Shown: positions 6,655 through 15,152, counted from the first letter of the stretch. The stretch is 29,948 nucleotides of DNA from an uncultured Bacilli bacterium (GCA_947625365.1 CANQNZ010000003.1:1-29948), one strand, 5' to 3'. Notes: generated by a model from the letters alone, not told the origin. Program-made: numbers and translations.

Positions 6655-8274
6655 TTACTTTAGGCTATTAGCAATATATTCTAATTCTTTAAACTTAAAA
6701 TATATTTGAACTTCTTTGGAATTACCTTTGTCATATACAACAATTTTATCAATTAAATTTTTTATTGTATTCCGCGACGGTGCTTTTAACTTCATAAAAT
6801 CTTCTATTGCCTTACGACACTTGGTATATTCCTTTTCTTTTGAAATACCATCAAACCTTTTTAGCCTACTTTCAAGGCTTTCCTTTTCTATTTTTAATTG
6901 TTGCAATTCTTTTTCGTGATTATCTGATAATTTTTTATAAACATCAGTAGAGATTAACCCTTCAAGTTTATCATTATATAAATTAGATACTATATTAATT
7001 TTCTTATTTATTTTTTTATTGACTTCTTGCAATTTAATTTCCATTTCTTCAATATCTCTATTATAAATATAAATAGAGTCCTCAATCAAATTTCTTAAAT
7101 CGTAATGCTTAATAAACTCCTCACCAATTTCATTAAGAAATGCTATAATATCTTTTTCTAATAGATGATAATTTAATCTATTAGGTGTGCACCCACTTAT
7201 TTTGCCTTTTCTTAAATAATGATTACAATGAGTATATAATGATGGTGCTGTTTTAGTTTTCTTTGCACTTATTCCTAAGGTATGATTACACTTACCACAA
7301 AACATCATACCAGAAAACAAAAATCTATCAAAATTTTTTTCAGTTGGTGTATAACTTTTATCTTTTAACATTTTTTGGACTTTATCCCAATCCTCTTTGC
7401 TAATTATCGGCTCATGGGTATTTTCAACGATAATATAACCTTCTTCTTTAATCCGTCTACGTCTTTTTTGGTTATAACTAATTTTCTCATTAGTATGCTG
7501 TACCATATTGCCAATATACATTTGATTTTTTAGAATACCTCTTACAGTAGAAGTTTTCCAAATACCAAATCCCTCATTCTCAGTAACTTTTAAACCTCTA
7601 GGTTCTTTTTTGTAAACAATAGGGATAGCAATTTTCTCATTTGTTAACTTTCGACATATTTTAGTAATCCCTAAACCATCTAAATAAAGATTATAAATCA
7701 ATCTAACTATTTTACTTGCCTCTGAATCTATTATTAATTTATGATTATCTTCAGGATTTTTCATATAACCATAACAGGCAAAACTACCAATGTATTCCCC
7801 TCTTTGTTGTTTTACTCTAAAAGAAGAACGAACTTTTTTAGAAACATCTCTTAAATATAAATCATTAACACTTAATCTAAGGCCTAACATAGAATCCCCA
7901 ATATTAGAATCATAGGAATCATTAATAGCAATATATCTAATATTATGTTCTAGAAAATATTCTTCAATGTATTTTCCAGTTTTATACATTTCACGTCCCA
8001 GTCTTGATAAATCTTTCGTGATAACACAATTAATAATTCCATTTTCTATATCTTCTATCATTTGCCTAAATGCCGGCCTATCAAAATTTCCCCCTGAGTA
8101 ACCATCATCAACATATTCTTTAACAATAGTTAAATTATTATGTTTAGCAAATCCTTCATTAATCATCCTTTGACTTTGAATTGAAGAAGATTCATCATCA
8201 CTATTATTAATGTCCTCTTTGGATAATCTTAAATAATTACCACAATTATAGATTTTATTATTGTTTCCCATCAC
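6655..8274 (-). CDS. Large serine recombinase (TnpX/TndX-like integrase)
   Basis: The 539-aa site-specific recombinase contains a resolvase catalytic domain (about residues 8-150) with the nucleophile in YLRLS (S18), SIQSQR, and the arginine-bearing KDLSRLGR. A Recombinase domain follows (about 170-290), then a zinc ribbon with CGKC near residue 325, a Glu/Lys-rich coiled coil (about 400-470) and a C-terminal tail as in Tn4451 TnpX and Tn5397 TndX relatives. All catalytic landmarks look intact, so the enzyme is probably active. Such enzymes integrate and excise circular DNA without divalent metals or extensive homology. The stop codon is 67 bp from the left core, the usual place for an integrase. 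Two ATGs open the frame; either may start. Confidence 0.95.
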   Translation of the reverse strand: MMGNNNKIYNCGNYLRLSKEDINNSDDESSSIQSQRMINEGFAKHNNLTIVKEYVDDGYSGGNFDRPAFRQMIEDIENGIINCVITKDLSRLGREMYKTGKYIEEYFLEHNIRYIAINDSYDSNIGDSMLGLRLSVNDLYLRDVSKKVRSSFRVKQQRGEYIGSFACYGYMKNPEDNHKLIIDSEASKIVRLIYNLYLDGLGITKICRKLTNEKIAIPIVYKKEPRGLKVTENEGFGIWKTSTVRGILKNQMYIGNMVQHTNEKISYNQKRRRRIKEEGYIIVENTHEPIISKEDWDKVQKMLKDKSYTPTEKNFDRFLFSGMMFCGKCNHTLGISAKKTKTAPSLYTHCNHYLRKGKISGCTPNRLNYHLLEKDIIAFLNEIGEEFIKHYDLRNLIEDSIYIYNRDIEEMEIKLQEVNKKINKKINIVSNLYNDKLEGLISTDVYKKLSDNHEKELQQLKIEKESLESRLKRFDGISKEKEYTKCRKAIEDFMKLKAPSRNTIKNLIDKIVVYDKGNSKEVQIYFKFKELEYIANSLK

Positions 8275-8313
8275 TTACTTAACCTCCTTATAGCAAAGGA
8301 GACACTTGTAAAT

Positions 8314-8559
8314 TCACGCTTGAATAGTTGCATCTTTTTTAAGGCTTTGCAAATCATGTTTCCCTCCAGTTAATATTTGCTCATTTCTTATTTCATTGCG
8401 ATAACATTCTTCCAAAATATCTTTTAACTTTTTACCATTTTCCTTAAAATAAAATTTAAACTTTACTTGTTTATTGCCATATTGCTTTATCATTGAATCA
8501 CCCATTTTAAAATTATGATTAACAGTTTCTTTTAATGATGTAAAAACATTATTAGACAT
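8314..8559 (-). CDS. Small protein next to the integrase, possibly TnpW-like
   Basis: The frame holds 81 codons. A better start may be the ATG at 8493 (59 aa), which has GGGTGAT just upstream, whereas the longer start has no visible ribosome site. The predicted short product (KFKFYFKENGKKLKDILEE) has a beta-strand pattern followed by an amphipathic helix. That resembles the TnpW proteins found beside TnpX-type recombinases, which are about 60 residues. The resemblance is by pattern only. If correct, it would be a directionality or regulatory partner of the recombinase. It lies 39 bp upstream of the integrase on the same strand. Confidence 0.5.
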   Translation of the reverse strand: MSNNVFTSLKETVNHNFKMGDSMIKQYGNKQVKFKFYFKENGKKLKDILEECYRNEIRNEQILTGGKHDLQSLKKDATIQA

Positions 8560-8573
8560 TAATTTTATTACAA

Positions 8574-8613
8574 TAAAAAAGAGAAATTTTTGACTATAAT
8601 TTTATATTTCTCT
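8574..8613 (-). terminator. Terminator at the end of the cargo operon
   Basis: The minus strand has an AGAGAAAT/ATTTCTCT stem with an 18-nt loop, followed by six T residues. It separates the CYTH gene from the integrase module. A 15-nt dyad (TCATAAA/TTTATGA, 8621-8635) lies just upstream and could regulate the integrase unit. The remaining intergenic DNA to 8730 shows nothing clear. Confidence 0.6.
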
Positions 8614-8730
8614 ATATAAATCATAAATTTTATGACTATCACTTGTAATTTTTATCGTTTTAACATAATTGCAAGGCATATTAATTTAGAATTTTCGGTT
8701 TTTCTAATTAAAAAGCATAGTAATTATACT

Positions 8731-9522
8731 TTAAAATTTTAATTCACTCATAGAATGAACATCAATATTAATCCTTTTATATAATTGTTCTGTATTTAAT
8801 GATACAATTTCTCTATCTTTTATTCTTAATAAATCTAAAATTTCATTAATTAATTTTTCGTCTTCACACTCAATCTCCATATATGGTTTTAATAAAGGCC
8901 ATATATCAATTTCAATTTCTGCTGATTTATATGTATAACTATATCTTACTTTCTCTTGAAAGCTTCTCCTAGCAAGTCCAAAACTTTCTAATAATAAATT
9001 TGTTTCTTCTAGAGATGATACTTCTATTTCAGTCTCCAATACTTTCTGAATACTTGAAACATTTTTTTCTAATATATGTTTACTTGTTAAAGTGACTTTA
9101 TCATTACTTTGTCTTAATCGTATCCATTTATTTTCATTAATCATTAATTTTTTAAAAGATTTTTCAACAATTGGGTTCTCTAAAAAACCTACTATTTCGC
9201 GTGTATCTTTTTCCAATATATTTTCAATAGATTTTAAATTAAAATGTTGTTCTATTGATGCTATCTCATCTTCACTTATAAGGTCCTGATATTCTAAAAT
9301 AAGAACTTCCAATTTTTTTAGATTAGAATTTACAATTATAGAATTTTTACTTTTTAATAATTCTCTAATTTCTAAATATCTATAATATAATGTTGGAATA
9401 TCATAAACATAAATTTTTTGTTCTTTTTTTTCTTTGAAATCGGCCCCCATTTTATCAAGTTTTTGTTTCATTGATTCAACATCAATATCAAGTATTTTAA
9501 TTTCTTTTTCAAATTTAGCCAT
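8731..9522 (-). CDS. CYTH-domain protein (class IV cyclase/triphosphatase superfamily)
   Basis: CYTH enzymes form a beta-tunnel that binds triphosphates; members include class IV adenylyl cyclases, thiamine triphosphatase and tripolyphosphatases. The signature ExExK appears as EKEIK at the very N-terminus. WIRLRQ, EIEIDIWP and PYMEIECED supply the later tunnel strands. The protein is about 263 aa, longer than the minimal CYTH fold of about 180, because of a helical insertion at about residues 55-120. I start it at the ATG at 9522, because GGGAGGAG sits nine bases upstream; an earlier TTG (9543) would place that ribosome site inside the gene. It is the last gene of the cargo operon. The substrate is unknown. 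Confidence 0.85.
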   Translation of the reverse strand: MAKFEKEIKILDIDVESMKQKLDKMGADFKEKKEQKIYVYDIPTLYYRYLEIRELLKSKNSIIVNSNLKKLEVLILEYQDLISEDEIASIEQHFNLKSIENILEKDTREIVGFLENPIVEKSFKKLMINENKWIRLRQSNDKVTLTSKHILEKNVSSIQKVLETEIEVSSLEETNLLLESFGLARRSFQEKVRYSYTYKSAEIEIDIWPLLKPYMEIECEDEKLINEILDLLRIKDREIVSLNTEQLYKRINIDVHSMSELKF

Positions 9523-9545
9523 ATTATTAACATCTCCTCCCAAAT

Positions 9546-10193
9546 TTAATCTCTATTTTTTAGTTTTATTACAAAAATTCTATAAGGATATGGTCTAAAA
9601 TATTTTTTGAAATTAAATAATCGCTTTCTTTTATTCATATAATGCATTGATTTCTCTTCTAAAATTACACCATCAGCCTCTTTTATTAAATTTCGCCAAA
9701 ATTTATAGCTCATATATCTTTCATCACCATACATTGCTTCATCTTGATTAAAGTACTTTGTCGGTATTCCAAATATAACTATCTTAGCTATTTTCATTTG
9801 TTGTTTTAATGTTTCTACTATTTGCTCATTAGTAAAATGTTCCAAAACACCGTTACTAAATGATATGTCAAAAGCTTCTTTTTTATAATCTAATTCAAAA
9901 ATAGATTTTTTTTGAAAAGTTGGTTTATTGGTTGAATTGTAATTTTCAGCAATTTTTCTCGACAATTTTAGAATATCATCATCTATGTCTATCCCTGTAA
10001 CATTATAACCTATAGATGACATATACGTAGATAAGACCCCTGTCCCAGAACCGGATTCTATTAATTTTTTACCACAAGAATATTTTTTTATTAAATTGAT
10101 TAATACTTTTTTGTTTTTTATTTTATCATCGACATAATTTTCTAATGTGCCTTTTTTTTTGATATCTTTTAAATATACTTCATACCAGCCCAT
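9546..10193 (-). CDS. Class I SAM-dependent methyltransferase (first of two)
   Basis: The 215-aa protein is a Rossmann-fold methyltransferase. Motif I is IESGSGTG (about 45-52), the acidic residue after strand 2 is in TGIDID (about 67-72), and the post-motif region is FSNGVLEHF, which resembles small-molecule methyltransferases of the Methyltransf_11/UbiE type. The substrate cannot be told. The start has AGGAAG upstream. It begins 11 bp after the radical SAM gene, and the CYTH start follows 23 bp after its stop, so all three belong to one operon. Pairing a radical SAM enzyme with methyltransferases suggests stepwise modification of one substrate, which is inference. Confidence 0.85.
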   Translation of the reverse strand: MGWYEVYLKDIKKKGTLENYVDDKIKNKKVLINLIKKYSCGKKLIESGSGTGVLSTYMSSIGYNVTGIDIDDDILKLSRKIAENYNSTNKPTFQKKSIFELDYKKEAFDISFSNGVLEHFTNEQIVETLKQQMKIAKIVIFGIPTKYFNQDEAMYGDERYMSYKFWRNLIKEADGVILEEKSMHYMNKRKRLFNFKKYFRPYPYRIFVIKLKNRD

Positions 10194-10204
10194 ATAAACA
10201 CTTC

Positions 10205-10975
10205 CTATAAAAATAAATCTAAAGAATCATTTAAAGCATTACCAACTTTTTCATCTTTACCTTTATTCGTAATTACAATATCGCCGTTTGCAAGAATTAA
10301 TACATATTTTTTTTCCATATCATCTTGAACTCTAGTATCAATATTTTTGATTTTACTATTTGATTTTATATACTTAACAACCTCATTATATTCGCTTAAA
10401 GATATATCAAATGATTCCTTATTTATAACTGCCGTCCCTCTTAAAGGCATAAACTTAAATATTCGCCAGCTATAAATATTATAATTATTTAAAAAATTAG
10501 TTAAATCATAAAAATTATTAATATTGTTTTTACAAACAACGCTATTAATTCTAACTTTTACATCATATTCTTTTTCCTTAATATAGTCTAATATTGTTTT
10601 TATTTCTTCAAAATGACTTTTTCCTCTACCAAGAGAATCATTAATATCATCATTAATTGAATCAATAGATAAAGTGATACTATCTAGGTATTTATAAATT
10701 TTGTCTATTCTTTTTTTGGTTAAAAGTTTTCCATTTGTAATAATTTTATTTTTTATTCCCTTTTCATATGATAACTTTAATAAATCATCAATACCATTTA
10801 ATAATAATGCTTCTCCACCAGTCCATGTGATACTTGTTACACCATTTTTCTCCAAATTATTCAATATATTAATATTTTCATCATAAGTTAAATCCACTGT
10901 ATTTAAAAAGCGATGACAATATTTACATTTTTGATTACAACGAGAAGTAATGTTCCAACATATTTCTTTTTCCAT
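10205..10975 (-). CDS. Radical SAM enzyme resembling viperin/MoaA
   Basis: The 256-aa protein has the 4Fe-4S binding motif CxxxCxxC (C13, C17, C20) and the SAM-binding TGGEAL (about 52-57). The rest follows the viperin/MoaA layout: SLGRGKSH (about 114-121), VRINSVV (141-147), SWRIFKFMPLRG (169-180), a FDISLSEY stretch where viperins have FxISxEEF, and a late MEKKYVLI segment like the viperin substrate-loop region. MoaA's C-terminal second iron-sulfur cysteines are absent. Viperins convert NTPs to 3'-deoxy-3',4'-didehydro-NTPs that terminate viral RNA. I recognise a resemblance, not proven orthology; other MoaA-like families share parts of this pattern. The start overlaps the upstream stop by one base (TAATG) and has AGGAG. 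Confidence 0.82.
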   Translation of the reverse strand: MEKEICWNITSRCNQKCKYCHRFLNTVDLTYDENINILNNLEKNGVTSITWTGGEALLLNGIDDLLKLSYEKGIKNKIITNGKLLTKKRIDKIYKYLDSITLSIDSINDDINDSLGRGKSHFEEIKTILDYIKEKEYDVKVRINSVVCKNNINNFYDLTNFLNNYNIYSWRIFKFMPLRGTAVINKESFDISLSEYNEVVKYIKSNSKIKNIDTRVQDDMEKKYVLILANGDIVITNKGKDEKVGNALNDSLDLFL

Positions 10976-11685
10976 TATTTTATTCTCCTTGCTAATATAT
11001 AACCAAATTTATGAAAATGGTCTCTAACACAATCCACATGAGCCCCCTCAAATGATGGATTATTATTTTCTCTAAAAGACAATATTTCCCAATCATCATT
11101 GAAATAGTTTAAAATTTCTTTTTTGCGATAAAATTTGAATTTCGGATAAGTTTTATAGTCATTTTCATCAATAGCCATCATATAATCTATATATAAATAG
11201 CCATTAGGTAAAACTATACTCTGCAATTTTTGGGTTTTATCCTCTAGTGTAAAATCTTGATTTGCAGAATAATGTAAAGAGCAACTTGTAAACACAACAT
11301 TAAATTTTTCTTTTGGCAAATTTCGATAAAAATCTCTTTTCTCTATTTTGGCATATTCACTAATATTTTCTATTTCTAATCTTTCAATAACTCCTAGAAC
11401 TTTTTTTGATTCTAACGCAAATTCCTTAGATTTAAAGGTAGGAGAATAGGAATACTTCTTTTTTTCTTTTATAATAGGGAAATCTTTCGTACCACCATAT
11501 AAAGCGACATCATCAATATCATAACCAGTAACTTTTATATGTGCTCTTGCAAAAGGCAGCAAAAATTTGCCATCTGAACAACCAACTATACAAGCAGAGA
11601 AATTAGTATTCCAATCTTTTTTGGCTATATTAATGAGTTTATATAATCTTGTAGGTGGGTTTCCCCAAATGCTTTTTGTTTTCAT
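10975..11685 (-). CDS. Class I SAM-dependent methyltransferase (second)
   Basis: The 236-aa protein has a nucleotide-binding motif I variant, IVGCSDGKF (33-41), a second acidic motif GYDIDD and a motif IV region VVFTSCSLHYS. The latter resembles TehB-like and Methyltransf_11 enzymes rather than nucleic-acid base methyltransferases, because no NPPY motif is present at the catalytic place. It is translationally coupled to the radical SAM gene through a one-base overlap, so the two proteins are probably made in equal amounts. It has little visible similarity to the other methyltransferase in the operon, so it is not a recent duplicate. The substrate is unknown. Confidence 0.8.
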   Translation of the reverse strand: MKTKSIWGNPPTRLYKLINIAKKDWNTNFSACIVGCSDGKFLLPFARAHIKVTGYDIDDVALYGGTKDFPIIKEKKKYSYSPTFKSKEFALESKKVLGVIERLEIENISEYAKIEKRDFYRNLPKEKFNVVFTSCSLHYSANQDFTLEDKTQKLQSIVLPNGYLYIDYMMAIDENDYKTYPKFKFYRKKEILNYFNDDWEILSFRENNNPSFEGAHVDCVRDHFHKFGYILARRIK

Positions 11686-11737
11686 ATCAATCTATATTTC
11701 CTCACTTTCGTTTGATTTTAAATTTTTTTAAATATTA

Positions 11738-13816
11738 TTATTCTTTTCCTTCCATTAAATTACATTCATAGGCATTTTTCCAAAAATCCATTTTCTTTAG
11801 TTCATCATAAAAATTTTCTTTTTTAAAAATATTAATTGATTTTTCTATTATGTCTAAACTTTGCCCTAATGTAGAATACCTAAAAGTAATATTTTCAGTA
11901 ATGCTAACTTTTGAATAATTATTTAATATAGGATTTTTATTCAAGATATATCTAAAGTCATCATTACATAAAATTTCAAAATCTAAATTTTTATCATCGT
12001 TTTTTATTTTTTTGGTATTACATTGATTATTTTTACAATTACTACAAGAAAATAAATGATTAAAACAATTTCTAGTATAAACTAAAGGCAATTTGCCACC
12101 AATTATTACTTGCATATTATTATTTTCAAATATATTTTTATTCATTTCGTATGATAACTCCGGAGAAGCTGTAAATACCTGTATTCCGTTATCTTTTAAA
12201 TATTTTAATGTTTTTTTATTCCAAACATATATTGTATAATCAACATACTTCTTTTTGAATTTAATATTATTGCATAAATATATTTGCGTAAATCTTGTAA
12301 ACATTACTTCTTTATTCTTTAACAAAGAAAAATAAGGCTGTAAATTTTGACTTTCCCAATTAAACATAGGAAGTTTATAAATTATTTTGTCCCCATATCT
12401 GTTTATTATCTTCTCAATGTTTTTTAAAGTATTTATTGTAGATATATCATATATAATTTTTACAAAGTCATCATTGATGAACTTATCTATTACCCTTATG
12501 TCCGCTGTATCTATATATATGGAATTTAATTTAAGATTATTATTAATTATTGTATATTCTTTATTTTCACAATCTTTTAAAATATATTGAACTAATTCAT
12601 CATAAACTATAGAATTTATTAATATTTTTTTATCATTTATTCTTCTGTATTTTATTTTATATATATTTATATTTTTATTAATACTCTCAATTAAATTAAT
12701 AAACTTATTAAAATTAATCTCTATTAAACATTCGTTATTACCAAAGAATGTTTTACCATCCCCTCTATGATTAATATATAAAATTTCTTGTACTATATTA
12801 TTTTCTATAACAAAATCAAGTGAAAGATTTTTTTTATTAATATCATAATCCTTTTTTAATTCTGTATAAATATACAATACATTATCATTTAAATAATCTT
12901 TAGAAAAACATATAGGAGTATTATTTTCATATTTCAAACAAATATCATTATCATTTATATTTTCTAAATTTTTTGCTTTCATAAAAGGTTTTGTTCTAGT
13001 ATTAATTTTCTCATATAAATTATTTTCCTTAACATTAGTTCCTAATAAGTATCCTGCAGTCTTTGAAGAAGAAATATTATTATTAATTTTTTCTAATATT
13101 TCTTTTATTTCTTTTGGGTTTCTTCTTCTTCCTTCTAATTTTAAACAATCTATACCGTTCAGTTTACTTTTTAAATTTATGCAATCCATATCTGGAACAT
13201 ATAAATAGTGACCTTGACTATTGTTTATAGAATAAATATCTCTACAAGTGATAATGCATTTACCGCGATTACCACCACCACCATTAATTAAAGTTCCAAA
13301 AAAACAAAGACCTGAAAAACTTAAACATTGCGAGCCCCAGACAAAACACTCTAATTCTATATCGGTATTTTCTCTAATCTTCTTTATTTCCGGCAATGTC
13401 AATTCTCGTGATAAGATAGCACGTTTTCCGTTTAATGACTTAATATAATTTACATCATCAATATTATGAGCTCCAAATTGCGTAGAAAAATGTAGAGGAA
13501 CATTAGGAAATTTATTACGCAATTCTTCAATTAAACCCATGTCAGTTACTATAAATGCATCTGGCAAGGTATTTTGTTTTAAAAATTCAATTACTTCTTT
13601 TATTTCATCATCTAACATTAATATATTTAAAGTTAGAAAAAATTTAATATTTTTTTTATGCAATTCTTCAATTAAAATATTGTATTCTTCAGTAGTAAAG
13701 TTAATTGCTTTGTTTCTTGCATTCCATTTTTTTAAGCCACCATAGACTGCATTTGCTTTACAATCTATTGCGACCTTAATATGCTCCATATTACTAGCAG
13801 GACTTAATACTTCCAT
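11738..13816 (-). CDS. U32 peptidase-family protein (RlhA/TrhP-like)
   Basis: The 692-aa protein begins with a U32 domain (MEVLSPAS, then HFSTQFGAHN and AILSRELTLPEI). The family cysteine cluster is intact as C164, C171, C187 and C191 within the FVWGSQCLSFSGLC...NRGKC..TC region. Despite the name, many U32 proteins are iron-sulfur enzymes that hydroxylate RNA or quinones without O2, such as TrhP (tRNA U34), RlhA (23S rRNA C2501) and UbiU/UbiV. The length is near RlhA's (about 650). A second cysteine group (FSCSNCKNNQC) lies near residue 600. It is the third gene of the operon, 28 bp after the greA-like stop, with GAGGAG upstream. A role in prenyl-independent RNA or small-molecule hydroxylation fits; the target is unknown. 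Confidence 0.85.
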   Translation of the reverse strand: MEVLSPASNMEHIKVAIDCKANAVYGGLKKWNARNKAINFTTEEYNILIEELHKKNIKFFLTLNILMLDDEIKEVIEFLKQNTLPDAFIVTDMGLIEELRNKFPNVPLHFSTQFGAHNIDDVNYIKSLNGKRAILSRELTLPEIKKIRENTDIELECFVWGSQCLSFSGLCFFGTLINGGGGNRGKCIITCRDIYSINNSQGHYLYVPDMDCINLKSKLNGIDCLKLEGRRRNPKEIKEILEKINNNISSSKTAGYLLGTNVKENNLYEKINTRTKPFMKAKNLENINDNDICLKYENNTPICFSKDYLNDNVLYIYTELKKDYDINKKNLSLDFVIENNIVQEILYINHRGDGKTFFGNNECLIEINFNKFINLIESINKNINIYKIKYRRINDKKILINSIVYDELVQYILKDCENKEYTIINNNLKLNSIYIDTADIRVIDKFINDDFVKIIYDISTINTLKNIEKIINRYGDKIIYKLPMFNWESQNLQPYFSLLKNKEVMFTRFTQIYLCNNIKFKKKYVDYTIYVWNKKTLKYLKDNGIQVFTASPELSYEMNKNIFENNNMQVIIGGKLPLVYTRNCFNHLFSCSNCKNNQCNTKKIKNDDKNLDFEILCNDDFRYILNKNPILNNYSKVSITENITFRYSTLGQSLDIIEKSINIFKKENFYDELKKMDFWKNAYECNLMEGKE

Positions 13817-13844
13817 AATATTTGCTCCTCTAAACTATTATTTT

Positions 13845-14372
13845 TTATTTGGTTCTTTTCTGTGAAAATCCATCTTCTTGCTCTAATTCTATAATTTTTT
13901 CTTTTATTTTTATTGTGATAGTTCTATCTTGAACTTTATATGTTGCCATGTCTCCAACTTTTTTATGATACATAGCGTTCCCAATTGGACTATTAATAGA
14001 TACTTCTCTAATTTCAGAATCTAACCTTGGTGTTGTAGCAACCAATTTAAATATTTCTTCTGCTTTAGCATCTTCGGAAATTATCATATCTATTCTTACA
14101 ATATCATCAATGTCTATTAATTCTTCATTTCCTAAATTTTCTACTATTTCAATATTATCCAATCTTCTTCTCATTTCCGCTATTTCTAACATTAAACTTT
14201 GTTCTTGCAGTTCTGCTTGATATAATGTTGGATTATCGTGCCAGTTATCTCCTTGAAATATGGCAACTCTCCCTTTATACATTCTTAAATCTGCTAATTG
14301 TTTTTCTTTTTCAGCAATCTCATTTAGATATTTTTCATAACCTTGTTTATTTAATTTAATTCGTTCTTTCAT
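13845..14372 (-). CDS. GreA/GreB-family factor (first of two in the element)
   Basis: Gre factors enter the RNA polymerase secondary channel and stimulate cleavage of the 3' RNA end in stalled complexes. The 175-aa product has the N-terminal helical hairpin (about 1-75) and the C-terminal FKBP-like domain with VSINSPIGNAMYHKKVGD. The hairpin tip reads GDNWHDN (41-47) instead of GreA's GDLKEN. Two acidic residues remain (D42, D46), but the tip is one residue longer and carries Trp-His. This is a variant subfamily, so it may modulate rather than copy GreA. It follows the kinase gene by 47 bp and precedes the U32 gene by 28 bp. Confidence 0.88.
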   Translation of the reverse strand: MKERIKLNKQGYEKYLNEIAEKEKQLADLRMYKGRVAIFQGDNWHDNPTLYQAELQEQSLMLEIAEMRRRLDNIEIVENLGNEELIDIDDIVRIDMIISEDAKAEEIFKLVATTPRLDSEIREVSINSPIGNAMYHKKVGDMATYKVQDRTITIKIKEKIIELEQEDGFSQKRTK

Positions 14373-14419
14373 AATTTTCCTTCTTTCTTATTATTTAGTA
14401 AATGTTTTTTTAATAATAG

Positions 14420-15022
14420 TCATTTTATTAATTTCCTGGTTTGACTTTTTAACTTTTGTATTTCACAATCAACTATTTCCTTTACTTCAGCTAAACTTTT
14501 ATTTTCTGTATCGATAACTAAAGATGGCAATTTAAATTTTTGAATAAAGCCAAGCATCTTATCATAACCATCATCTCTTTTTTCTGGGTCAAATAAATCT
14601 GAATCATATTTATTCCTTTTAGCAAGTCTTTCCATTCGTGTTTTTGGCGTAGCATATAAAAGTATTGTTAAATCAGGAGTACCAGAAGTTTCTATCAATG
14701 TTCGAAATACAGAATCACTATTAACGCTGCCATTCCAATAATAATTAGAAACTAAATGTCTATCAATGATAATATTTTCATCACTAAACATTCTAGCAAC
14801 ATATATATTGCCAAGAGCAATATACCAGGATTTTAATACATCATCATTTATATCGTACATTCTATTAGCAACTTTCATTAAATCAGCATAATTTTGTTCT
14901 GCCCCGTCATTATAAAAATAATGTAATGGTTTCTCGATAAATGTAAATCCATATTTATTACTTATATGCCTAGCTATTTCAGTTTTTCCTACCCCATCCA
15001 TACCTTCGACCGCAATTAACAT
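14420..15022 (-). CDS. Thymidylate-kinase-like nucleotide kinase
   Basis: The 200-aa P-loop kinase has Walker A EGMDGVGKT (6-14), the usual thymidylate kinase form, followed by IIIDRH (84-89) matching the DR(Y/H/W) base-binding motif. A lid-like KRNKYDSDLFDPEKR segment follows. It could phosphorylate dTMP, but the TMP-specific regions are not clear enough to exclude another NMP or a deoxynucleoside. This gene opens the second cargo transcript: a TATAAT box lies 25 bp upstream and GGAGGAGG precedes the ATG. In a locus with a viperin-like enzyme, a kinase could supply nucleotide triphosphate, as CMPK2 does beside vertebrate viperin. That link is inference. Confidence 0.82.
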   Translation of the reverse strand: MLIAVEGMDGVGKTEIARHISNKYGFTFIEKPLHYFYNDGAEQNYADLMKVANRMYDINDDVLKSWYIALGNIYVARMFSDENIIIDRHLVSNYYWNGSVNSDSVFRTLIETSGTPDLTILLYATPKTRMERLAKRNKYDSDLFDPEKRDDGYDKMLGFIQKFKLPSLVIDTENKSLAEVKEIVDCEIQKLKSQTRKLIK

Positions 15023-15046
15023 TTTTTACCTCCTCCATACAATTTA

Positions 15047-15111
15047 ATTATATCGCTTAATAGTTAAAATTAATTTATATATTGTTTATTGCTATATAAA
15101 TATTACTTATA
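15047..15111 (-). promoter_or_regulatory. LysR-type control region of the cargo operon
   Basis: The minus strand shows TATAAT (15047-15052) without a recognisable -35 box, as expected for an activated promoter. The dyad TATAA-N7-TTATA (15095-15111) contains a symmetric T-N11-A, the LysR-family recognition pattern. Its centre is about 63 bp upstream of the predicted start, the standard LysR activation position. The LysR gene ends 21 bp further upstream. Confidence 0.5.
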
Positions 15112-15121
15112 CCAAAGATAT

Positions 15122-15152
15122 ATAAAAAGAATTATTTTTTTATATAATTCTT
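15122..15152 (-). terminator. Terminator after lysR
   Basis: Nine-base-pair arms (AAGAATTAT/ATAATTCTT) with an 8-nt loop span the lysR stop codon and are followed by TTTATATA on the minus strand. The T tract is weak, so some read-through into the kinase operon is possible. Confidence 0.5.

Noticed and set aside
8731..9543. CYTH gene starting at the TTG at 9543
   Set aside because: Its GGAGGAG ribosome site would be coding. The ATG at 9522 has ideal spacing to that site, and the family motif begins right after it.
10205..10975. Radical SAM gene as MoaA of molybdenum cofactor synthesis
   Set aside because: The C-terminal second cysteine cluster of MoaA is absent, the protein is too short, and no other moa genes are nearby.
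12387..13745. Plus-strand open frames within the U32 gene
   Set aside because: They lie antisense to a clear protein-coding gene, have no ribosome sites or recognisable motifs, and reflect AT-rich codon use.
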